The notes under the pieces: model-generated
Seen by the model: the letters and a program-made list of their open reading frames with translations, nothing else
What the model was told of the DNA's origin: nothing
Database searches by the model: none
DNA from: Prevotella sp.
GTDB taxonomy: Bacteria > Bacteroidota > Bacteroidia > Bacteroidales > Bacteroidaceae
Length of the DNA stretch: 64,000 nucleotides
NCBI GenBank assembly: GCA_017442825.1
Contig: JAFRYZ010000039.1
Coordinates: forward strand, 1-64,000
Reading direction: 5' to 3'
Position numbers and translations under genes: made by a program
In this document: positions 1-8,181 of the stretch, piece after piece
How the letters are laid out: each line of letters opens with the position of its first letter
How positions within the stretch are numbered: position 1 is the first letter of the stretch

Positions 1-1593
1 ATTTAAGTTTCGGGAGTTCCTAACTCGCCATTTTACATTGATATAATTCACAGATATGGGCAAGCTCATCAGATTCATTAACCAGGGCATCAAGCACTTC
101 TTCATCATCGATGGAGAATACCTTGGTGATGGCTGCAACGAATTCAAGAATCGCCTGCCAGATTCTTTCACTGATAGTCAGCTCATGGCTGTCCTGAGCC
201 ACTTGTCTGAAGAGTTCGCCTATGGTCTCGTAGTCCATGAAACGTTTCACGGCAGAGAGAATGTTGTACTGGAGTGCCACGAGGGACGTGTTTGCAATCT
301 GCGCAGCAAAGTTGGCAGACTGGCACTTGCCAAGGCCGAGCAGTCCCTTACTCTCCTTGAAGATGACCTCCTGAGACCAGCGTCTGGAATAAATCCTGTA
401 TGCCTCGAAGAATCCCAGCGAGAGGTCTGTCGTGAGCAGTCCGCTCCATGGACCTCGCTTGCTGCGACGGATGAAGAACAGGCGGACTTGGGTGTCTGCA
501 AAGACGACATCGGCGCAGATGTACCAGCACTTGAGCTTGCGGCTGTACTTCTTCTCGCCCCGTTTGTTCAGCTTCTTGATAATGGCAGGAGCGGTGAGTT
601 CCTTGCGTTCGAAACGGTACTTGGTCTTTCCTTCTTCGCCGACCTTTATCATGCCGATGTAGTCACACTTGATATGGCGGGAACGGATGAAGCGTACTAT
701 CTTGGCACATGTAAACCAACTGTCAGCCAGTACATATCGGAAGCGTATCTTATGCTTGATAGCCCTGCGGACCATCTCTATGGTGAGGTCAATCTTGCTC
801 ATGGAATACTCATCAATACGCCTCTGTATGGCAATGCCCTCATCCCGTTCGGTGGTATACCTTCTGGAGAGTTCCTTCTCGCTCATTCCATAGTTGCCCT
901 TCTTGCCCTTCTCGCCGAGGATGGCAAAGTCGAGCAGCATCTGGCTGATACCGTCGGTAATGCCGAGGAAGAGGGCCTTGAAGCCGAGGATGCTGCGGTG
1001 TTCAAGATGGGAGTGGACACGTCCGATGTTCTCCATGCGCCGGCCTGTCTTCGGGAAGTCCGTGTCATCAATCATCAAGCAGGTATCCTCAGACGTGTGG
1101 TCACTGCGGATAATAACCTTCGTCCAAAGCTGGCTGACAATATGGTACATCAGCTTGCGCCAGTCGGTGCGGCCATCGTTGAGGAACTCATAGAACACAT
1201 CTTTACGACAACCAAGCTTGCCGCCTAAAGGCGAGCTATAGATATTGAAAGGATTACGAATCATGAAACAAGGACATACCAACAGAAGCTGGAACACCTG
1301 CAGCAGCGAATACTTGCTGCCAGATCGGCTTTTACGCCCGAAGAGCGTCCATTCGTTCATTCTTATACCCTTAATCACGTCCATAATGGCAAACATTGCA
1401 TGGTCAGAATCACTTTTTCTGAAAAAAGTGCTTATCTCTGAGAGAAATTTTGTAACTTTGTGCATTGGCATTGGTGTTATGAGTCTTTTTGTTTCGCACC
1501 TTAAAGTTACTCATTTCTTGCGACATACGCAAGTATCCAATGCCTTTTTTGTACCTATATATTCACGTTTTTATTAACACCCGAAACTTCAAT
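1..1593. mobile_element. IS4-family insertion sequence, both ends visible
   Basis: The ends form an imperfect terminal inverted repeat: positions 1-16 read ATTTAAGTTTCGGGAG and positions 1578-1593 read CACCCGAAACTTCAAT, whose complement matches in 14 of 16 positions. A single transposase gene fills the space between. The left end may begin a few bases before the window, so a target-site duplication cannot be checked. The element looks intact and possibly active. Confidence 0.8.
20..1471 (-). CDS. IS4-family DDE transposase
   Basis: A 483-residue transposase that would cut and rejoin the ends of the surrounding element. It has the signature Y-x2-R-x3-E-x6-K in the C-terminal half (YSRRWSQEVIFKESK), diagnostic of IS4-type DDE transposases, with the first acidic residue in LMIDDTDFPKTGR and the second in YVLADSWF. 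The length fits an intact protein and there is no frameshift. Translation may start at the first Met or at the third residue (MHKVTK). The long reading frame on the opposite strand (56-1228) is taken as a shadow because it has no recognisable motif. The subgroup within IS4 is not resolved. Confidence 0.9.
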   Translation of the reverse strand: MPMHKVTKFLSEISTFFRKSDSDHAMFAIMDVIKGIRMNEWTLFGRKSRSGSKYSLLQVFQLLLVCPCFMIRNPFNIYSSPLGGKLGCRKDVFYEFLNDGRTDWRKLMYHIVSQLWTKVIIRSDHTSEDTCLMIDDTDFPKTGRRMENIGRVHSHLEHRSILGFKALFLGITDGISQMLLDFAILGEKGKKGNYGMSEKELSRRYTTERDEGIAIQRRIDEYSMSKIDLTIEMVRRAIKHKIRFRYVLADSWFTCAKIVRFIRSRHIKCDYIGMIKVGEEGKTKYRFERKELTAPAIIKKLNKRGEKKYSRKLKCWYICADVVFADTQVRLFFIRRSKRGPWSGLLTTDLSLGFFEAYRIYSRRWSQEVIFKESKGLLGLGKCQSANFAAQIANTSLVALQYNILSAVKRFMDYETIGELFRQVAQDSHELTISERIWQAILEFVAAITKVFSIDDEEVLDALVNESDELAHICELYQCKMAS

Positions 1594-1658
1594 GACATAA
1601 TTGGTATGTACGAGAAGGGAAATTCCTTACTTGCATTGTCAGTAGAGCTGTTTGACAT

Positions 1659-1746
1659 CAGTACGAAGGCTCCGTACTAGCAGTTTGAAGGCTAAAAACT
1701 GGCAGTACGAAGCCTAAAAACTGACAGTTCGGAGCGTTCGTACTGA
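1659..1746. repeat. Four tandem 22-bp palindromic units
   Basis: Four consecutive 22-bp units lie at 1659-1680, 1681-1702, 1703-1724 and 1725-1746. Each starts CAGT and carries ACTG or ACTA near its end, so each is itself an imperfect dyad of the form CAGT-N14-ACTG. Units 2 and 3 are most alike, sharing a core close to GAAG(G/C)CTAAAAACTG. The array lies between the insertion sequence and the protease promoter. It could be an operator array or a selfish repeat; the sequence does not decide. Confidence 0.75.
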
Positions 1747-1817
1747 GGCGAACGGAAACTTGATTTGTGAACGGACGTTAAGATTTGGGGATGGGGAGTT
1801 TTTTTGTTGGTGGTGAG

Positions 1818-1848
1818 TTTGCTGAGGATGGTTAAAGTTGTATCTTTG
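1818..1848 (+). promoter_or_regulatory. Promoter of the M6 protease gene
   Basis: A TTTG (-33) at 1818-1821 and TATCTTTG (-7, consensus TAnnTTTG) at 1841-1848 are separated by 19 bp, the arrangement used by the Bacteroidota housekeeping sigma factor. The predicted transcript begins about 25 bases before the ATG at 1878. Confidence 0.75.
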
Positions 1849-1877
1849 CACCGTAATCTAAATACCATAATAACGAT

Positions 1878-4214
1878 ATGAAAAGAACATTTTTGACATT
1901 TGCACTGCTGGCTGCTACTCTGTGCGTGCTGGCTATCCCGGCGAAGAGGGGAAAGTGGAAGACATTACAACTGAGTGACGGAACGAGCGTGAAAGCGATG
2001 CTGCAAGGCGACGAATGGGGTCACTTCTGGAAGGGTACCGACGGCAAACGATATGTCAACGACGGCGGCACATACGTGGTACAGTCGAAGGTGGCTATGA
2101 AGCAGGCTGCCGAGAAGCGCATGAAGGCGCAGCAGCGCAGGGCGAAGCGCAACCCGATGATGAGGGCTCGCCAGGAGATGATGGCTCGCGGCACGAACAC
2201 TATGCCGGAGGTTACTGCACTGACGGGCAACAAGAAGGGTCTGATTATTCTTGTCAGTTTCAAGGATGTGGACTTCCAGGAGAGTGATGCGGAAGCTCGG
2301 AGTTTGTTCAACAACATAGCGAATACGAAGAACTACAGCGAGAACGGATTCAAGGGTAGTGTGGCTGACTACTTCACGGCGCAGTCGCGCGGAAACTTCA
2401 ACCTGACGTTCGACGTGGTGGGTCCGTATAAAACGAGCCAAAACGCTGAGTACTACGGCGGCAACGATGCTTCGGGTAACGACGCGCATCCCGAGGCGAT
2501 GGTGACGGAGGCTGTGAATGCTGCGAAAGCCGACGTGAGCAACTGGGCACAGTATGACTGGGATGGTGACGGCGAGGTGGACCAGGTGATGATTATCTAT
2601 GCCGGCGAGGGCGAAGCCTCGGGTGGTGACGAAACGACCATCTGGCCGCACGAATGGGAAATCAGCGCGTCGGACATCGCCCGCGTGCAGGTAGGTACAA
2701 ACTTATATGTGGACACGTATGCCTGCGCCAACGAGGTGGACTATGTTGAAGACGCGTATGGCAACGGCGACTATCAGCTGACGGGCGTTGGCACCATCTG
2801 CCACGAGTTCTCCCACTGTCTGGGTCTGATGGATATGTACGACACGAGCTACTCGGGATTCTACGGCATGGGTAACTGGTCGCTGATGGACCAGGGTAGC
2901 AACAACGCCGAAGGATTCCAGCCATGCAACTACACGAGCTTCGAGCGCATGAGCATAGGATGGGTTACACCCGAGGAGCTGACGACGGCAAAGTCGGTGA
3001 CGGAAATGAAGTCGCTGACGGATGCCGACGAGTTCTACAAGGTGACAAACAAGGGCAACAGCAACGAATACTACCTGCTGGAGAACCGCCAGCGCACAGG
3101 GTGGGATGCCTCGCTGCCGGCAGCGGGATTGCTGGTGCTGCACGTTGATTACGACGAGGACATCTGGTTCTACAACCTGGCGAACACGGCGAACGACGAC
3201 CTGACTTACGGTCCGCTGAACGACCACCAGCGCTGCACCATCTTCCATGCTGACGGTGTCGACAGAACGGGTCCCATCTACGAGAAGATTGAGGAGGTGT
3301 ATAACAAGATTATGGATGCCTACTACGACACATCCATCTCGGACGCACAGTTCAACGCGCTCTGGGACCAGTATGAGGCGCTCTGGGACGAGTATGAAGC
3401 CGACGTTATCGGCGATGTTTATCCGCAGGCAGAGAACAACCAGCTGACGAACACGACGACACCGCGCGCCTTCACCTACAACGCGAACAGCGACGGGCGC
3501 AAACTGATGAACGTTGCCATCACCGACATCACGCAGAACGGCAACGGCACCATTTCCTTCAATTTCGCACCAGACAACAGCGGAACGGAGGAAGGTGACA
3601 ACACCAACTACAAATATGAAGCTGAAACGGTGATACCCGAAGGAACTCTCTTCTACGAGTCGTTCAACAGCTGTGCAGGTACGGGCGGAAACGACGGCGC
3701 TTTTAGCGGATCGGTTGCCAGCAGCACCTTCAAAGCCGACAACACGGGTTGGACTTCGTCGAAATCCTACGGCGGCGACCAATGTGCGAAGTTCGGAACG
3801 GGTTCGGTGAAGGGTACGGTGACAACGCCTTCGTTCACCATCAACGGAACGGCTGAGTTCAGCTTCAAGGCTGCACCCTTCGGTACCGACGGCACCACTC
3901 TGCAGCTCTCTGTACCCAGCGGATTCACCATCAGTCCCGCTTCGGTAACGATGACGGCGAGCAAGTGGACCACCTTCAAGGTGACCATCACGGGAACGGG
4001 CAGCGTAGCAGTGACGCTGACGCCTGCAAAACGCCTCTTCTTGGACGAAGTGCTGGCGGTTGACCCGAATACTACGACGGGCATCAGCCTCACCACCGCC
4101 CCCTCTCCAAAGGGCGAAGGGAATGGTTACTTGTACAACCTGAACGGACAACGGGTGGGCAAGGACTACAAGGGCATCGTCATCAAGAACGGACGAAAGT
4201 TTTTTAAGAATTGA
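1878..4214 (+). CDS. Secreted M6-family metalloprotease with C-terminal sorting tail
   Basis: A 778-residue exported zinc protease. Residues 1-20 are a signal peptide. The zinc site is HEFSHCLGLMDMYD at residues 309-322, the HExxHxxGxxD form of the M6 (immune inhibitor A-like) family. A calcium-loop-like DWDGDGEVD follows D227. The last 30 residues (LYNLNGQRVG then KGIVIKNGRK) resemble the sorting tails that Prevotella-type proteins use for type IX export to the surface. A beta-rich region between about 590 and 735 may be a carbohydrate-binding or jelly-roll domain. Its stop codon lies inside a heptanucleotide repeat. The natural substrate is unknown. Confidence 0.88.
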   Translation: MKRTFLTFALLAATLCVLAIPAKRGKWKTLQLSDGTSVKAMLQGDEWGHFWKGTDGKRYVNDGGTYVVQSKVAMKQAAEKRMKAQQRRAKRNPMMRARQEMMARGTNTMPEVTALTGNKKGLIILVSFKDVDFQESDAEARSLFNNIANTKNYSENGFKGSVADYFTAQSRGNFNLTFDVVGPYKTSQNAEYYGGNDASGNDAHPEAMVTEAVNAAKADVSNWAQYDWDGDGEVDQVMIIYAGEGEASGGDETTIWPHEWEISASDIARVQVGTNLYVDTYACANEVDYVEDAYGNGDYQLTGVGTICHEFSHCLGLMDMYDTSYSGFYGMGNWSLMDQGSNNAEGFQPCNYTSFERMSIGWVTPEELTTAKSVTEMKSLTDADEFYKVTNKGNSNEYYLLENRQRTGWDASLPAAGLLVLHVDYDEDIWFYNLANTANDDLTYGPLNDHQRCTIFHADGVDRTGPIYEKIEEVYNKIMDAYYDTSISDAQFNALWDQYEALWDEYEADVIGDVYPQAENNQLTNTTTPRAFTYNANSDGRKLMNVAITDITQNGNGTISFNFAPDNSGTEEGDNTNYKYEAETVIPEGTLFYESFNSCAGTGGNDGAFSGSVASSTFKADNTGWTSSKSYGGDQCAKFGTGSVKGTVTTPSFTINGTAEFSFKAAPFGTDGTTLQLSVPSGFTISPASVTMTASKWTTFKVTITGTGSVAVTLTPAKRLFLDEVLAVDPNTTTGISLTTAPSPKGEGNGYLYNLNGQRVGKDYKGIVIKNGRKFFKN

Positions 4215-4249
4215 CAATTCATAATTGACAATTCACAATTCATAATTCT
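4209..4249. repeat. Heptanucleotide tandem repeat, AATTCAT type
   Basis: Six units of 7 bp (variants of CAATTCA and TAATTGA) begin at the last codons of the protease gene and include its TGA stop. Similar arrays occur at 43181, 44513 and 56231. Confidence 0.8.
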
Positions 4250-4297
4250 TTGCAGAGCGAAGCGTGCGCGAATACTTGCGCCGCTTCGCTCTGCAAG
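4250..4297. terminator. Long inverted repeat, possible terminator
   Basis: TTGCAGAGCGAAGCG at 4250-4264 is repeated in inverse at 4282-4296, giving a 15-bp perfect stem with a 17-base loop. No clean T-run follows. The right arm belongs to a 23-bp element (4275-4297) found identically at 12891-12913, so it may be a mobile or repeated element that also works as a terminator for the protease gene. Confidence 0.5.
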
Positions 4298-4310
4298 TGT
4301 TTTGCGGTTG

Positions 4311-4346
4311 GAGAGTTGAGAGATGAGAGACGAGAGATGAGAGATT
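4311..4346. repeat. Heptanucleotide tandem repeat, GAGAGAT type
   Basis: Five units of 7 bp (GAGAGTT, GAGAGAT, GAGAGAC, GAGAGAT, GAGAGAT). The same family is found inside metH, near 12.9 kb and at 56.3 kb. Confidence 0.8.
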
Positions 4347-4401
4347 CTGTTATTTATATAAATTATCAACTGCCGATGGGCACTTTTCCATTATAATGTA
4401 T

Positions 4402-4409
4402 TACCTTTG
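4402..4409 (+). promoter_or_regulatory. -7 box directly before metH
   Basis: TACCTTTG matches the TAnnTTTG consensus and ends 8 bases before the metH ATG at 4418. Transcription would start at about 4414-4416, leaving almost no 5' leader. No good TTTG is found at the expected -33 distance. Confidence 0.5.
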
Positions 4410-4417
4410 TCAGCTGA

Positions 4418-7400
4418 ATGGCAGACATCAGAAACGAATTACTTAAAAGAATCCTTATTCTAGACGGAGCGATGGGTACGTTCATCCAGTCGTTCGGACT
4501 GTCGTCGGAGGCTTACCACCAGGGGCGTTTTGCCGACTGGAAGGTGGCGCTGACGGGCAACAACGATGTGCTGAACTTGACGGCGCCGGAGGTGATCAGC
4601 GAGATTCACCGCCGCTATATTGCTGCGGGGGCTGACATCATAGAGACCAACACGTTTTCTGCCAACCGTATTTCGCAACGCGAATACCAATGTGAGGAGG
4701 AGGCGGCAGAGATGGCATTTGCCGGAGCACGACTGGCACGACAGGCTGCCGACGCCTGCAAGGACAGGAAGATATGGGTGGCAGGTTCGATGGGACCGAC
4801 ATCACGGACGCTGTCGCTGGCTGCCGACATCAACCAACCTACGGAACGGGCAGTGGACTTCGACGAGATGGTGGAGGCTTACCGCGAACAGGCGGAGGCG
4901 CTGCTGCGAGGAGGTGCCGACTTGCTGCTGATAGAGACGTGCTTCGACGCGCTGAACGCGAAGGCGGCGCTCTATGCGATAGAAAAGTTGAGAGAGGAGA
5001 GACGAGAGACTAGAGATGAGAGTCGAGAGACTAGAGAGGAGAGTTTAGAGTTTAGAGATGAGAGTTTAGAGACGAGAGGCGAGGAGTTTGAGGTGATGGT
5101 GTCTGCTACCATCAACGACAGAAGCGGCAGAACGCTGACGGGACAGACTTTGGAGGCGTTCTATGTGAGCATTGCCCACTACCCTATCCTCTCCTTCGGA
5201 CTGAACTGTTCGTTCGGCGTAACGGAGCTACGACCGTTTATCGAACAACTGGCGCAGACGCTGCCGACTTTCATCAGCATACATCCCAACGCAGGTCTGC
5301 CCAACGAGATGGGTGAATATGACGAACTGCCCGATTTCACCGCTTCGAACTTGAAGGAGATGGCGGAGGCGGGTCTCCTGAATATCGCGGGAGGATGTTG
5401 CGGAACGGATGACAGACACATCAGGGCGATAGCGGAGGCGATGAGGGGTGTGAAACCGCATATACCCGCCGAACCCGACCAACGAATGTGTGTGGCAGGA
5501 CTGGAGGTGATAAGGATTGGGATAGAACCATCGTTCACGAACATAGGCGAGCGCACCAACGTGGCGGGTTCGCGCAAGTTTGCAAGACTCATCGCGGAAA
5601 AGAAATACGAGGAGGCGGCACAGGTGGCACGACAGCAGATTGAGGGCGGTGCGAAAATCATCGACATCAACATGGACGACGCCATGCTGGACAGCCGCGA
5701 GGAGATGCGCAACTTCGTGAGGTATATCTCCAACGAACCGGCTATCGCTACGGCGGTGCTCATGATCGACTCGTCGGACTGGCCTACGGTTTTGGAGGGA
5801 CTGAAGAACGCACAGGGTAAGTGCATCGTGAACAGCATCAGCCTGAAGGGAGGCGAGCAGGAGTTTCTGCGAAAAGCACGGGAGCTGCGACGATTCGGGG
5901 CTGCTGTGGTGGTGATGGCGTTCGACGAGGAGGGACAGGCGACAAGCTACGAGCGCAAGATTGCTATTGCCGAAAGGGCATACAGACTGCTGACGGGCAT
6001 AGGGTTTCCTCCGCAGGACATCATCTTCGACGTGAACATTCTGTCGGTGGGTACGGGCATCGAGGAGCATGCTGCCTACGGCATCGACTTCATACGGGCG
6101 GTAGCCTGGATTAAAGAACACTTGCCGCTGGCGAAGACGAGCGGCGGAGTGAGCAACCTCTCGTTTGCCTTCAGAGGTAACAACGCGGTGAGGGAGGCGA
6201 TGCACTCGGCTTTCCTCTATCATGCCGTACGCGCCGGACTGGATATGGGCATCGTCAACCCGTCGATGCTGCAGATTTACGACGACATAGAACCGAACTT
6301 GCTCAGGGCGGTGGAGGATGTCATCCTGAACCGAACGCCAGAGGCTACTGAGACGCTGATAGCGCTTGCCGACCAACTGAAACTGCTGAAGGAGGAAGGG
6401 ACGACGACCAGCAACACGAGGGTGGCAGACTGGCGAAAGGGCAGCATAGAGGAACGACTGCAATACGCACTGAGCAAGGGCGACGGCAGCTATCTTCGGG
6501 AAGACATCATGGAGGCGCTGCATGCCTACGGCGACAACCCGGTGGCGGTGATTGAGCAACCGCTGATGCAGGCGATGGAACATGTGGGCAGACTCTTCGG
6601 CGAAGGTAAGATGTTTCTGCCACAGGTGGTGAAGTCGGCGAAGGTGATGCGCGAGGCGGTGAAGGTGCTGGAACCGGAGTTGGAACGGGAGAACGTGGGT
6701 ATGCGAGAAGCGCTTGCAGAACGAAGTGGCGAAAGAACGCAGACAAAACGCAATGTCGTAGTGTTGGCTACTGCCAACGGTGATGTGCACGACATCGGAA
6801 AGAATATCGTGGGCATCGTGCTAGCGTGCAACAACTTCGAGGTGCACGATTTGGGCGTGATGGTGCCCAACGAACTGATATTGGAGAAGGCACGCGAACT
6901 GAATCCTTGTTTCGTGGGCGTGAGCGGACTGATTACGCCTTCGCTGAAGGAGATGGAGAACTTGTGCCGACTGTTTCAGAAGAACGGCATGAGGGTTCCT
7001 ATCAGCGTGGGAGGAGCTACGACTTCGGCGGTGCATACGGCGGTGAAACTGGCGCCGCTATACGACGGGGGTGTCATCTACGGCGGTGATGCGTCGCAGA
7101 CATCGGTCATCGCAAAGAAACTACAGATGAATCCAAAGGAGATGCTACAACAGGTGAGAGCGGAACAGCAACGCATCAGGGATGCATACGAGAACAGGAC
7201 GTACGAACTGGTGAGCTACGAGGAAGCCAACCGACGGGCTCCTCTGTTGAAATATGACGACAGCTACCCGAAACTGGACGAGCTGAAGACTCATGAAGAC
7301 TTGCAGCCTACGATAGCGGATGTGGAACCGCTGATAGACTGGCGCATGTTTCTGTTGTTCTGGGGATTCCGGGGGGAGTCGCTGCAACAGTTGCTGGTGA

Positions 7401-8116
7401 ACCCCGAGGCGGAGAAAACGCTGAAGGAGGGAAAGAAATACTTACAGGAACTGAAAAACAACGGTTCCATCGTAATAAAGTCGCTACTGCGCTTTGAGAA
7501 TGTATGCCGCAAAGGTAACGACATTGTCTTTGCCGACGGCAACATCATGCCTATGTTGCGCAACCAGCAGGCGAAGGGGTCGAACTTGTCGCTGGCTGAC
7601 TTCTTCGACGAGAAGGAACCAAGACCGATAGGACTGTTCTGCGTGACGGCGGGAGGGAGAGAGTTGAGAGATGAGAGGCTAGAGTTGAGAGATGAGAGGC
7701 TAGAGACGAGAGATGAGAGTTTAGAGTTGAGAGATGAGAGTTTAGAGTTGAGAGATGAGAGTTTAGAGTTGAGAGATGAGAGTGGATTGATGGAGCATGC
7801 GCTGCGGGCAAGATTGGCGGAGGCAGCAACGGTGTGGTTGCAACAGAAGGTGTTCGGCGGTTACAAGGTGATTCGTCCAGCTTTCGGTTACGCCTCGTGT
7901 CCCGACCATTCGCTGAAGCGCATCCTCTTCGACCGCATTCCAGCGGAGAAACAGCTGGGGGTGACGCTGAACGACCACTACTCCATCACCCCATCGACAA
8001 CGGTCTGCGGTCTCTTCGTCTGTCATCTGGAAGCCCGATATTTCACCGTTGGACGCATTGACGACGAACAACAAGCGGACTACGCGAAGAGAAGAAACCT
8101 GAAACTTGGAACTTGA
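4418..8116 (+). CDS. metH: Cobalamin-dependent methionine synthase MetH
   Basis: Transfers the methyl group of 5-methyltetrahydrofolate to homocysteine through a cobalamin cofactor, in the cytoplasm. The 1232 residues give the full domain order: homocysteine-binding barrel with zinc ligands C264, C327 and C328; pterin-binding barrel (about 350-620); cobalamin cap and Rossmann domain with DVHDIG and axial H791; and the AdoMet reactivation domain with RPAFGYASCPDH. Three stretches look inserted: residues 191-224 and about 1081-1122 are seven-residue repeats such as LRDESLE encoded by heptanucleotide DNA repeats, and residues about 766-772 come from a repeated 23-bp element. The reading frame is intact. 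The last residues (NLKLGT) and the stop are also repeat-derived. metF follows 65 bp downstream. Confidence 0.95.
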   Translation: MADIRNELLKRILILDGAMGTFIQSFGLSSEAYHQGRFADWKVALTGNNDVLNLTAPEVISEIHRRYIAAGADIIETNTFSANRISQREYQCEEEAAEMAFAGARLARQAADACKDRKIWVAGSMGPTSRTLSLAADINQPTERAVDFDEMVEAYREQAEALLRGGADLLLIETCFDALNAKAALYAIEKLREERRETRDESRETREESLEFRDESLETRGEEFEVMVSATINDRSGRTLTGQTLEAFYVSIAHYPILSFGLNCSFGVTELRPFIEQLAQTLPTFISIHPNAGLPNEMGEYDELPDFTASNLKEMAEAGLLNIAGGCCGTDDRHIRAIAEAMRGVKPHIPAEPDQRMCVAGLEVIRIGIEPSFTNIGERTNVAGSRKFARLIAEKKYEEAAQVARQQIEGGAKIIDINMDDAMLDSREEMRNFVRYISNEPAIATAVLMIDSSDWPTVLEGLKNAQGKCIVNSISLKGGEQEFLRKARELRRFGAAVVVMAFDEEGQATSYERKIAIAERAYRLLTGIGFPPQDIIFDVNILSVGTGIEEHAAYGIDFIRAVAWIKEHLPLAKTSGGVSNLSFAFRGNNAVREAMHSAFLYHAVRAGLDMGIVNPSMLQIYDDIEPNLLRAVEDVILNRTPEATETLIALADQLKLLKEEGTTTSNTRVADWRKGSIEERLQYALSKGDGSYLREDIMEALHAYGDNPVAVIEQPLMQAMEHVGRLFGEGKMFLPQVVKSAKVMREAVKVLEPELERENVGMREALAERSGERTQTKRNVVVLATANGDVHDIGKNIVGIVLACNNFEVHDLGVMVPNELILEKARELNPCFVGVSGLITPSLKEMENLCRLFQKNGMRVPISVGGATTSAVHTAVKLAPLYDGGVIYGGDASQTSVIAKKLQMNPKEMLQQVRAEQQRIRDAYENRTYELVSYEEANRRAPLLKYDDSYPKLDELKTHEDLQPTIADVEPLIDWRMFLLFWGFRGESLQQLLVNPEAEKTLKEGKKYLQELKNNGSIVIKSLLRFENVCRKGNDIVFADGNIMPMLRNQQAKGSNLSLADFFDEKEPRPIGLFCVTAGGRELRDERLELRDERLETRDESLELRDESLELRDESLELRDESGLMEHALRARLAEAATVWLQQKVFGGYKVIRPAFGYASCPDHSLKRILFDRIPAEKQLGVTLNDHYSITPSTTVCGLFVCHLEARYFTVGRIDDEQQADYAKRRNLKLGT
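4988..5090 (+). repeat. In-frame heptanucleotide repeat in metH, first array
   Basis: About 14 units of 7 bp (GAGAGAC, TAGAGAT, GAGAGTC, GAGAGTT, TAGAGTT and relatives). Three DNA units equal seven codons, so the protein shows a seven-residue period: RETRDES, RETREES, LEFRDES, LETRGEE. It lies in the homocysteine-binding domain between KAALYAIEKL and FEVMVSATI. Confidence 0.9.
6713..6734 (-). repeat. Diverged copy of the 23-bp GC-rich element inside metH
   Basis: CTTGCAGAACGAAGTGGCGA and the next two bases match the complement of the element at 4275-4297 and 12891-12913 at 19 of 22 positions. It encodes LAERSGE in the linker just before the cobalamin domain. Confidence 0.55.
7656..7783 (+). 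repeat. In-frame heptanucleotide repeat in metH, second array
   Basis: About 18 units of 7 bp (GAGAGTT, GAGAGAT, GAGAGGC, TAGAGTT, GAGAGTT and relatives). The encoded stretch repeats LRDERLE, LRDERLE, TRDESLE, then LRDESLE three times, at residues about 1081-1122. It sits in the AdoMet domain between CVTAG and the helix LMEHALRARLAEA. Confidence 0.9.
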
Positions 8117-8168
8117 AACTTGGAACTAGGAACTTAGAACTTGAAACTTGGAACTTAGAACTTGGAAC
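8099..8168. repeat. Heptanucleotide repeat across the metH stop
   Basis: Ten 7-bp units (TTGGAAC, TTGAAAC, TAGGAAC, TTAGAAC) cover the last codons and TGA of metH and run up to 14 bp before metF. This is a third sequence family with the same 7-bp period. Confidence 0.85.
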
Positions 8169-8181
8169 CCAAAACTATAGA

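Noticed and set aside
56..1228. 390-residue frame antisense to the transposase
   Set aside because: The transposase carries the DDE and Y-R-E-K signature; the antisense frame has none.
1659..1746. CRISPR array
   Set aside because: Units are contiguous, with no spacers, and no cas genes are in the window. The same applies to 48722-48831.
2703..4217. 504-residue frame antisense to the M6 protease
   Set aside because: Basic, repetitive and without domains, while the sense frame has signal peptide, zinc site and sorting tail.
8113..8181. N-terminal extension of MetF (about 23 residues)
   Set aside because: It is translated heptanucleotide repeat, starts at a TTG overlapping the metH stop, and the conserved protein begins at MMKVID.
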